Shown here: positions 27,701-32,748 of the stretch, in pieces
Position numbering within the stretch: position 1 is the first letter of the stretch
Layout of the letters: the number at the start of each line of letters is the position of its first letter
IMG/VR virus record: IMGVR_UViG_3300028025_004780
Location: 1 to 32,748 of that record
Reading direction: 5' to 3' (one strand)
Source of the DNA: a virus
Length of the DNA: 32,748 nt
Notes under the pieces: generated by a model
What the model saw: only the letters and a program-made list of their open reading frames with translations
Told to the model about the DNA's origin: nothing
Database searches by the model: none
Program-made: the position numbers and the translations under genes

Positions 27701-30488
27701 TGGAAACAACAACCCACCTATCGACCCTATGCCTCTACCCGGTCAGCAACCAGTAGCACCTGCCCCAGCAAACGATGCCGACAATAATGCTATTGCTCTG
27801 ACAAACGCAGTTAATGCTAGAGCACAAGTTAGGGACTTCTTAGATAATCAAGGTGGACAACTTGTTAACTTCCCTGGTGGAAGATTCCTTGCGTTCACCC
27901 ACCCAGATGTACCTGAAAATGGAGGCAGAGTTGCTGACATTCAAGTACTAGAAAACGGTCAATTTAGAGTAAGTAATTGGCTAAGAGACCCTAATAACCC
28001 TAATAATGTGTTTGCTCAGGAAACTTATGACACTAGAGAAGAAGCATTAGTAGCAGCAGACAAAATCTTTAGAGATTTTGCTGTCCAAAGGAATGCTGGT
28101 CAGCCACCAGCACGGGAAACTGACAGAACTAATTTCCCTCCAGCCAGCCCTACAGACCCAGGCAACAGCAACCCTACTCTGATTAGAGCAGACGAGATTC
28201 CTCAGGCTCAAAATCCTGCTGGACCTGTCCCTAACCCTGCTCCAGCCAACTCGGATGCAAACAACACACTCATAAATCTCCCTAGAGGCAATGACCGCAG
28301 AGGAGAGGCTCCAGGTGGAGTTAGAAACCTTGGAGACGCTCAGTTCGTTCAGTCGTTCTGGGATGACGATTTCCCTGCAAATCGCTACAATGTTGTGAGA
28401 ACCCCAGAGGGCACTAAGTTTGTCGCTGCTAATGAAGAGAACCTAGGCGCTGAAGCATTTATCAAAGTCGAGAGAACTCCTAACGGTGGCTTTAGAGCAA
28501 TTGACCCTAGAGCACTTAACGATGCCGACAAGATTCTCTACGATGGTGATGACCGCCGTGTAGCAGAAGCGATTGCTATCAACAGCATGAATGGTAACGA
28601 AGCCCTAAACGCAGAAATCTTGCGTCAAAAGGGTGAAGAAGATGCTGGCAGAAACCCTAACGCTACTCCGCCAGCAACACCTAACGAGACTGACTCTGTT
28701 GTTAGCAAAACTATCGGCGGTAAAGAAATTATCCGTCGAGGCAGACCTAACGGAGAGCAACTCTTCATCTACGAGATGAATGAAGTTGGAAGAGTAGAAG
28801 TTGCTCCAAACGGCAAGTTCTTGGCAATAGATGTATTCAATGGCGACCAGAACGAGTATGACAACTTGGCTGATGCTATTGCAGATGTCGAAGGAAAAAT
28901 TGAAACTTACGCTCAAGGTGGATTGCTAGACACTCCAGATGATGGCAATGATTCAGGTGGCGGAAACGGTGGAACTCCACCTGCCCCAAGCACCCCACCA
29001 GCGGGACCTCTTGATGGGCTGCCTGTTGCGGAAGACACCCCAGCAAATGTCAACGGCGTAGTGGTCAGAAACGGCGAGCAAAAGTTCAATGTTAGTGCTG
29101 ACGGCGAACCTGAAGAACTTCGTGAAATAGGACAACCTAATCCTAATTCTAGGCTTGTGACAGGTAACGGTGAGCCGTATTTTGAGAACGAAGACGGAAC
29201 CGTTTGGCCAGCAAACTGGACCACTATGATAGATAACCTACCTCCAGTGGCTCCATTTGTAGCACCAGAGCCTCAGGCACCTCAGGCACCTCAGGCAGTA
29301 CCTGCTCAGGCACCAAGACTGCCTAGACCAAGAGTGAATCCAGTTCAACCTGGTGAGCGTTTTGTTAGATACCACGCTGGCAGAGATGGCAACTACTGGG
29401 ACATCATTGACCGCAAGAGTCGTAGGAAGATTGGTCGAGCAGACACAATCGAGAAAGCCAATGAAATGGCTGCTGGTCTTCGTGGTCTAGATGGTAAGTT
29501 GATTGACTATGACACTCCTGTAGCACCAAGACAGCCTAGACAAGTTGACGCTAAATTCCCAAGACCTAGCGGTTACAGAAGAACCGCTGTCGGTCAAGGC
29601 TATTTCTTAGAGAACACAAACGACCCTAATGGTCCAGTGGCAAGAGTCGAGTATGATGCAGATTCTTCTACTTGGGTCGGAAACCTTTACGCTAATAAAG
29701 CAGATGCCGAGGCTAGAAGAGCACCTATCGGTGAATTCTCTGCTAAGTCTCAAAACGATGCTGAAAGCAAGGCTAACGGTGCTGTTCAAGAAGAACTAGA
29801 CAGAAGAAACCCACCTGCTCCAGCCCCAGCAGCACCCGCTCCTGTGGCTCAGCCAGCAGTATCTAACCACCAGCGCACTGACCTAGGTCCAGATATGTTC
29901 TCTCTCCACGATGGAAACAAGGAGTACGGAATTGCTGAAAAGGGTACTGACGGTAAATGGACTGCTCGTATTCACGAAAACCCTAGAGATGCCCTAAGCA
30001 ATAGGAATCCTATCGCCACTGGTTCTTTTGACACACCTGAAGAAGCGGAAGCAGCGATGCGTCAAGCAATTGCTGACCGACAGGCTCCGCAAGCAGCAAA
30101 CATTTTGCAGTGGCAGTCTGGTTCTGACGGTAAGTCTTATCTAGGTCTAGATGGAGTTCCTGGAATTGATGCCAATAACGCACCTGTTTATGGCATAAGC
30201 CCTGGACCTTTCGGTGGTTGGATTGTTGCTGGCTGGTCATCTAAGGCAGATAAAGATGCTGGACTTCCACCAGTGGCAGTGACAAACCACGCTAACGAGC
30301 AAGATGCTAAAGATTCTGCTATGGGATACGCTCAACAAGCAATTGACTCTATGGCACCGCAGCAACCTGCTACTCCACCAGCACCTGCACCTGCTGCTCC
30401 ACCTGCTCCTGCTCCCGCACCGAGACCAGCCCCTAGGAGAAGACAACAACAACAGTGGCAAGGTGAAACACCACCTTGGCTAGCGTAG
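18714..30488 (+). CDS. Giant 3924-residue multidomain protein, probable virion or injected protein
   Basis: AGGAGA lies 8-13 bases before ATG 18714. Visible parts, by residue: RRDRYGRWAEMGG motif (about 40-52); Pro/Ala linkers (about 199-215, 386-410, 2345-2385, 2982-3030, 3130-3190, 3510-3545, 3880-3917); helical region with GWLKRLTINN and DHITGEDDWSKW (about 800-1100); Ala/Glu coiled coil (1733-1774); HipA/PI-kinase-like domain (about 1805-2070; Lys1837, Glu1847, Asp1928, Asn1937, Asp1954); Nudix-like segment (about 2186-2338); SH3/KOW-like segment (about 2902-2979); and about fifteen divergent strand-rich modules ending in a 'D-T-x-E-E-A' helix. No signal peptide or membrane helix was seen. 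A head-associated protein ejected into the host is the best guess. Confidence 0.9.
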   Translation: MFDAFGNPLDDTDNLVAAGSQWTAGGNSVAARRARVKLQRRDRYGRWAEMGGGISFWGRKADGSVVRMIGRYIGPAQREGYMRVYIAKDGDGYKAGVYEVPGTVATAAKAIISLEDLEEAGVDFDINGNRIGQVLDRDIEPIATMFKGAPNSLDKQLANDEPLTETEKATQEKARLKATPHVSYNVVDENGNLIEQPAAPAAPQAPANQNVNPLSDAIDNAGDTPTGFGFRRPDLDTYILSGDRGDAASAGIEATVTRLPSGEYNSSVSNNGNVASETFDTPLEAVNHAHAKITEARNNNIAGRPATPAEAPMPAGIVENRSEGMTLYQATNGDINPIQVVAIGGGKAWQVTRNKPGQNPEVLSTHSTREDGENEAKARIAQEAEEPQAVATPPAPTVTPPSTPSTPAPAGPQRLAYADIPGDILSEIIAQRLEDGVFYQKPNGDFHRHSVVRNPDGTFSVRIAEQEVKRFVGGAEAEIAAIELNAGDIAFARGIAPQRSNPLTQRSQSVMPSGTAQNIQQWIDSQLASNADLIDESRLTDDSLDPFTGATRLGGKNILANLKNYRAQLITGLKESALDGKQDDFAFKFAVAKRVTAVINAMHQNQVDGNPAEKGLEFNISAKQVNDRLGTFQIVPNSVKTEIGTQGIANGKTILSSFDALLVAKDGKPYLFKWNNGSVEAYQINPDGSLGQRAGGLSASDAQRRGFGNGENYPTNMQVPGMAGSISTSQQFQALGLASGFTLLNRWVATRIGARYSHSGNLMPNGNFYSKTLSPDMRDNDRTQADKAVHQNNPNGTIFKVMKALRWIDGEYKPLDLANQRDYGSGWLKRLTINNSGGAPDNKSKLDKFTYGLAAELRNVKRHYGQLSDAEKARTLPLIPEIFRDHITGEDDWSKWDVQYNLLSTVYADGKTKDEVVQMMNDIKAGRTELDRLFPRVKGNNLDETKFDDLLNKIIATDFRPEDNNYTKPQEMRADAVRMMDIPFAGHANFSRWTVPTGVRQVENFLPFNPRRAQPNNPAGWTEEPVNLAQKFSAEQLLSALRESLVSNQGRSASLPFGDRGDEQGDVNPDAIFKALEQQGQDAHQMLAEIYDEIIGDPANPNQTALNAARSDLGNLNSAISALRAEIGELDEPTAFDNIGGRFIPDDAILHADVVKRQEENVGGNPALDLQPLSSNNANYRFEDGGIAISGTPYSPQIPNRRFYIDGTADNPKLIARNFSPAGLENALTNAIGNKKRTVKLQFANGSQVDVPLEAIRDALQYQGVDINSVLASRDDLRVPPRRHSAVKVVESQDGESYDIWEEHNNGARLVSGQELGHGSRKRNSANEITQYNYDVERVNDPTDPATATKVAKLVKVVRNADGKYEVWVSKLSDQYMGDFSERPADGVYDSFEAANFDISTHIKRQHNLENTPGILNNRRAIDPGQNAAFTEIGVLNDDNPEADFDGITIRNPRNGQGGERRVYGVIDTRIPDAVRSTGGGKYIMVDTSDTVEQVASIGRDADGVEVAYPIYTVVPDGTTGKFILRTYGMNGVPRNTRIFNSKDEASLWGKHFAVNSGSVSRVPTFESAQTYAEAIRAIPVQYNAPTISEDNSSKTATAEFVGKGGELLQLVTNVKKGAHPTWRNAGSPDNAWVHATVSLRRQGASGTEESFITAKITRRNSRSWIVNVSSDGNADGSAIFGRAGQTRYFDTKTEAHEYLFGPNGIKKILGLGEDDKVAPDVQILDPAQQRRNAAQAAAEAERLRIIEIRRVAAERVEAERLAAEMAAAQNAGDVDTLIPGSMMTDEEFNAFLAERGAVENLLNATNLGPITQMGGGRGVNDSLVYQLPDGRKFKVKPGSEEKGRNESAMHALYRLFGIQVTEGRLGLVQRGNDQKILLADAFQENIIPRNSRWTNIFDSEFNNPEYAQAIADMHEGLMIDALVEQWDLQVNENSGNAFIVRDANGILRGVRCDPGSGGLYNAAGNSRIGSNAHFNRNALDFMVRDRNALFGDFMATGRINGENQPGHINRGLTVDALKAIARRTILPLNDRRIDALVDSIIVDPIDNAAMKAGLKRRRLEILEYMGIDPNESAPQGTSARLPERAPGLTPPNLADNGYEYGATLPNGKRQVRFAGRVRPDGVFIPNDWSAIPPRVKSELKAGDIVPEYLPFMTKDVPAAGIPRDAQGNLLESLPDFIDANGIQRHSPFGVVSLMVRKRKADGTYEYLFVQPGSADPTAKAHYANKLAPLHYGKNSVDEADPTPQQMMLDHLGNSVDPISTRSFEIDIPGSVGKHKVIVADIGDQDLDISTAQRNGKVGTSYWRRGARLQEAQRSYWNQFDGQTATVVGKLNDLEQNWTASPSNEPAGDTDVPEAGNGGGPINPPTPPNDGEGNAGVPTPSDSGRDADGYRAFRQFGMRDADGNVVITGVQQIEVGDYRDGSLKAKTTSGTTLGTIKPIGNGNWVATYMPDEITGRDGANRNGNALKGIFTSKEDADSWLSKQIHDRFNAGGPRKPISGNGEYNPNAASLVEIKKGFLNETTTAQTDYANRLIEQKRATPQQRALFRAILSQEKPTTGEVGYIINQLRDAEDRDPAEIADSRAIREAGNSAPINSSSLDNVGAVAGARAIRADRLRVGQRILGKVNANVVFTAPGDNNTINVGVVGDDGALRVYRVGNNSVIAIGNETVEPDNRVIPPHPEVVRRREQARLVLDRVKAQYPNHRELPNGDLIVGQREHRQANGEVFRYEAIVHKMNSDEFVSYVRKQKLDAHGNPTGQAVSAYFTEPAHSPKVTLGRLGREVLPVVNAQNPANGFNQRGDRSSEILDPATGQMLPSIFVPDQNIQYIGDTGIQKTGNAAKDALISYVQNLVARGVAQPDIINQVLGGNQNIFTRNQLDDIIDRLEANRSYPGVNAIPYVSKDDRTIVRVGDRVKHYDAFGQPIEDRNGNHREGTVVRRQPYVLNAKRQGNYEYSDQLFVQWDLDDRPHQAAARRLEVIRRGDGSAPVPAVQGPNDGGNNNPPIDPMPLPGQQPVAPAPANDADNNAIALTNAVNARAQVRDFLDNQGGQLVNFPGGRFLAFTHPDVPENGGRVADIQVLENGQFRVSNWLRDPNNPNNVFAQETYDTREEALVAADKIFRDFAVQRNAGQPPARETDRTNFPPASPTDPGNSNPTLIRADEIPQAQNPAGPVPNPAPANSDANNTLINLPRGNDRRGEAPGGVRNLGDAQFVQSFWDDDFPANRYNVVRTPEGTKFVAANEENLGAEAFIKVERTPNGGFRAIDPRALNDADKILYDGDDRRVAEAIAINSMNGNEALNAEILRQKGEEDAGRNPNATPPATPNETDSVVSKTIGGKEIIRRGRPNGEQLFIYEMNEVGRVEVAPNGKFLAIDVFNGDQNEYDNLADAIADVEGKIETYAQGGLLDTPDDGNDSGGGNGGTPPAPSTPPAGPLDGLPVAEDTPANVNGVVVRNGEQKFNVSADGEPEELREIGQPNPNSRLVTGNGEPYFENEDGTVWPANWTTMIDNLPPVAPFVAPEPQAPQAPQAVPAQAPRLPRPRVNPVQPGERFVRYHAGRDGNYWDIIDRKSRRKIGRADTIEKANEMAAGLRGLDGKLIDYDTPVAPRQPRQVDAKFPRPSGYRRTAVGQGYFLENTNDPNGPVARVEYDADSSTWVGNLYANKADAEARRAPIGEFSAKSQNDAESKANGAVQEELDRRNPPAPAPAAPAPVAQPAVSNHQRTDLGPDMFSLHDGNKEYGIAEKGTDGKWTARIHENPRDALSNRNPIATGSFDTPEEAEAAMRQAIADRQAPQAANILQWQSGSDGKSYLGLDGVPGIDANNAPVYGISPGPFGGWIVAGWSSKADKDAGLPPVAVTNHANEQDAKDSAMGYAQQAIDSMAPQQPATPPAPAPAAPPAPAPAPRPAPRRRQQQQWQGETPPWLA

Positions 30489-30529
30489 TGTCGAAATCCT
30501 AAACACACCAACCGAATACTAAGATAAAC

Positions 30530-30541
30530 TTTATTGTAGAA
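30530..30541 (+). promoter_or_regulatory. Late-region repeated leader motif, copy 2
   Basis: TTTATTGTAGAA, identical to 18606-18617, lies 26 bases before ATG 30567. The bases around it differ, so the 12-mer itself is conserved. Confidence 0.5.
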
Positions 30542-30566
30542 GTTATCCAAATGGAGATACCTGAAT

Positions 30567-31253
30567 ATGCCTCAAAATCCTGAGTTCTCTCTGAATTCTG
30601 ACACACTCGGTGTCGTCTATAAAGACATCGGTGTGCTGTCTGGCTATGCCTCGGAAAAGGCAGAAAGCCCGGAAGAAATTACGGCTATTCTAGGTGCTTA
30701 TTACGAACCTGCTGGCGAGTACAAAGGTCTCTACTTTGTTCTGCCTCAAGGTGAAATCAAGTATTTTGATGTAGATGTGGCAAAACTCGGTTCAGATAAT
30801 AACGGTGCCTACATTACTTTTGAGGCTGACACCAAAAACTGGGTTATTCGTAATCTAAACGAAGAAGACGGTATTTGGATTTCAAGTTGCAAAACTGAAA
30901 TTCCTGTAAGTGTTCTAGAGCAGATTGTAATTGGTCGCTCTTCTATGGCACTTAGCAAGTATCTAGGCGTTCAAGTTCCTGAATCTACCCCTGAGTATGA
31001 AGCAGTCTACGCCTACTACTCTGAGAACTCTCCAACTGTTGTTGCCTTGAACTATCTATCTAGTTATGGAACATTCACTAGATTGAACTACACATGGAAG
31101 CAGACAGATATCTCTTTGGATTATTACCAAGATTTGGCAGTGGTTGAGATTGACCCAAGCAAGATTCAAGGGCTTGTCGACAAGTACGACGAAGTTGATG
31201 GGGTCTACCCAGTTAAAGATGTACTAGAAGATTCACTAGATGGCGGTAAATAA
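30567..31253 (+). CDS. 228-aa acidic protein of the head cluster, unknown
   Basis: GGAGA about 10 bases upstream sets ATG 30567. The product begins MPQNPEFSLNSDTLGV and is acidic, with alternating strands (GLYFVLPQGEIKYFDVDV) and helices. It has YLGVQVPESTPEYEAVYAYY near residues 132-151, and no cysteine cluster, membrane segment or catalytic motif. Its stop overlaps the start of the next gene (TAATG), so it is made with the putative maturation protein. A head or assembly role is inferred from position only. Confidence 0.8.
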   Translation: MPQNPEFSLNSDTLGVVYKDIGVLSGYASEKAESPEEITAILGAYYEPAGEYKGLYFVLPQGEIKYFDVDVAKLGSDNNGAYITFEADTKNWVIRNLNEEDGIWISSCKTEIPVSVLEQIVIGRSSMALSKYLGVQVPESTPEYEAVYAYYSENSPTVVALNYLSSYGTFTRLNYTWKQTDISLDYYQDLAVVEIDPSKIQGLVDKYDEVDGVYPVKDVLEDSLDGGK

Positions 31254-32748
31254 TGAGTTTTAATTACCTAGGCTCTAATGGAGATGTTGCCTACTACTCC
31301 AATGAAAACGACTATGTCGCTGTAAATACCCTATTTAATGCTGTAACTGAGCAGGGTCCTATCACCGAAACTCTAATTTCTGATAAGGCTATTGTCAAAG
31401 ATGAGCACAGATTCACTAGCGAATCCTCTACTTTGGCTTTCTCTGCTTTACAACTTTTGTCGGAAAATCAATCTTCTTTATTGGCTTCCGCTCGTTTATA
31501 CACCATACCAACTGGCGTACAAGCAGAGGCTAAGAAAGCCCTTGAGTGGCGTAAAGAGCACAAGCGTGGCGGAACTCCTGTCGGCTTGAACACTGCTCGC
31601 ACTCTTGCTAAGGGTGGACAGATTGGTATTGAAAAGGTTCGCCACATTGCTAAGTACTTCCCTCGTCACGAAGTTGACAAAAAGGGTAAAGGCTGGAAGC
31701 CTGGAGACGACCAGTTCCCAAGCAACGGGCGTATCGCTTGGGCGCTTTGGGGTGGAGACGCCGCTTGGCGTTGGTCTAAAGCAATCGTTGAGCGTGAAAA
31801 TGTAAATGCTCTAAAGGCAGATGCTGGCTATTCTGAGAACCTACACGCTGACATCTCACCATTTGAAGATGTACACAGTCTTGATGAGAGCATTGCTCCA
31901 GACTTCTTGGCTCGTGTTCGTCTAGACGGCTCTGGTATTGACCGTATCTACAAGATTGACTTTGATGGCAAGGTCTATGTTTGGGATGACGGTACTTGGG
32001 ATGACCTAGGCGAGATTGAAAATGGCGATGTTTGGACTTATGACAAGTCCCTAGACGACCCATACGACAACTGTGAAAAGTCCCATGTTCAGATTGACCC
32101 TGAATCAGCAATTATTATCTGTGCTCGACTAAATGTAAATCCACACAAAAACATTTCTATCGAAGACATCGACGAAGACGAGGCTCTTCTAGCAGCAGAT
32201 GCTGTAGCAGAAGAAGACTGGAACTTCATTGACGATGTAATCACTGCTGCTGGAGAGGGCGGTGGCGCAGTAAACGATGGCTACACTCCACAAGAACGAG
32301 CACAAAATGCTAAGAAGCAGGTTCGTGATGGTGGCGGTCGTTTTGCTACTCAAGGTAAAAATGTAAATGTAAAGGGTCAAGGTAATGGAATCATTACCAA
32401 TGTCGACCAAGGCTCTGGCAATGTAACTGTCAAGATGGAAAACGGTCAGTCTGTAGTCGTGTCCGCTAAAGACACCAAGCAGGTAGAAGCAGAAGACTTG
32501 GCATCTCCACTTGGTCCTTACAACGCAGAAGACCTACAAGGTCCACTAGATACTTCTGGAATTCTTGGCGAGCCTCGTACTCCGCAGAATATGCCTAAGG
32601 CTCAACTGCCTGGAACTTACCCGCCAATCAACAAAGAAGACTTGCACAAGATGCTTGCCGACTTCCCATCTTGGGTTAGGGACCAACGCGCTCAATTCAA
32701 GGGAACTCCTCAACGCCAAAGTCCAGACTTTGCTAATGAATATGAATT
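31253..32748 (+). CDS. Putative capsid-maturation or head protein, 3' end outside the window
   Basis: The frame opens with ATG 31253 (TAATG overlap) and is open to the last base, giving at least 498 residues beginning MSFNYLGSNG. Residues about 91-183 (EWRKEHKRGGTPVG ... KYFPRHEVDKKGKGW ... GRIAWALWGGDAAWRW) match a small helical module. I recall it in phage head-maturation/MuF-type polyproteins, with 'R-H-E-V-D-K' and 'G-x-I-A-W-x-L-W-G-G-D' as signatures. RDGGGRFATQG (358-368) matches RDRYGRWAEMG in the giant protein, and an SH3-like stretch (GQGNGIITNVDQGSGNV) follows. The catalytic protease part, if any, is not recognised in the visible portion. Confidence 0.75.
   Translation, partial: MSFNYLGSNGDVAYYSNENDYVAVNTLFNAVTEQGPITETLISDKAIVKDEHRFTSESSTLAFSALQLLSENQSSLLASARLYTIPTGVQAEAKKALEWRKEHKRGGTPVGLNTARTLAKGGQIGIEKVRHIAKYFPRHEVDKKGKGWKPGDDQFPSNGRIAWALWGGDAAWRWSKAIVERENVNALKADAGYSENLHADISPFEDVHSLDESIAPDFLARVRLDGSGIDRIYKIDFDGKVYVWDDGTWDDLGEIENGDVWTYDKSLDDPYDNCEKSHVQIDPESAIIICARLNVNPHKNISIEDIDEDEALLAADAVAEEDWNFIDDVITAAGEGGGAVNDGYTPQERAQNAKKQVRDGGGRFATQGKNVNVKGQGNGIITNVDQGSGNVTVKMENGQSVVVSAKDTKQVEAEDLASPLGPYNAEDLQGPLDTSGILGEPRTPQNMPKAQLPGTYPPINKEDLHKMLADFPSWVRDQRAQFKGTPQRQSPDFANEYE

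Noticed and set aside
18714-30488. The giant protein as the tape measure protein
   Set aside because: It lies next to the portal and not among tail genes, is strand-rich with Pro/Ala linkers, and lacks the long helical hydrophobic stretches of tape measures.

Overview
The window is a stretch of a tailed double-stranded DNA phage genome (Caudoviricetes). A large terminase subunit, a portal protein, a putative head-morphogenesis protein and one giant 3924-residue protein lie in order after a long run of very small genes. Several points suggest an actinobacterial host: a His/Cys-cluster protein of a kind I recall from actinobacterial phages, a DUF1360-like membrane protein before the portal, and several genes with no ribosome binding site and a -10-like hexamer about 7 bases before the ATG (leaderless mRNAs). 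The host remains an inference. No integrase, polymerase, tRNA gene or CRISPR array was found, and the last gene runs off the right edge.

Left arm (1-11.5 kb, + strand): about 25 small genes in short cassettes. Each cassette has a TTGACA-type promoter, an AAAGGAG or GACGAAAGGA leader, one to five tightly packed or TAATG-overlapping genes, and usually a hairpin terminator. They encode zinc-ribbon proteins, small acidic proteins, small membrane proteins, an NlpC/P60 lipoprotein, two tandem proteins with DnaJ-like CxxCxGxG fingers, and an HDAC-family deacetylase homologue lacking one metal-binding His. A ~25-bp element occurs ten times, always at the end of a transcription unit and in either orientation. 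A perfect CIRCE/HrcA operator sits at 1624-1650.

Centre (10.6-14.5 kb): a double helix-turn-helix protein, a small helical protein and the large terminase subunit, then the only minus-strand gene, a dual-specificity-phosphatase-like protein with its own promoter. An 830-bp gene-free region rich in inverted and direct repeats follows.

Right arm (14.5 kb to the end): a second double HTH protein, a CGCG-motif protein, a DUF1360-like membrane protein, the portal, a Dps-family ferritin with intact ferroxidase ligands, a 200-aa protein of unknown role, the giant protein, a 228-aa unknown, and the start of a putative capsid-maturation protein. The giant protein is a mosaic. It has an N-terminal RDxxGRWA motif shared with the downstream protein, a HipA/PI-kinase-like domain, a degenerate Nudix-like segment, an SH3/KOW-like segment, and about fifteen divergent strand-rich modules ending in a 'D-T-x-E-E-A' helix, joined by Pro/Ala-rich linkers. 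Its position between portal and head genes suggests a virion or injected protein.
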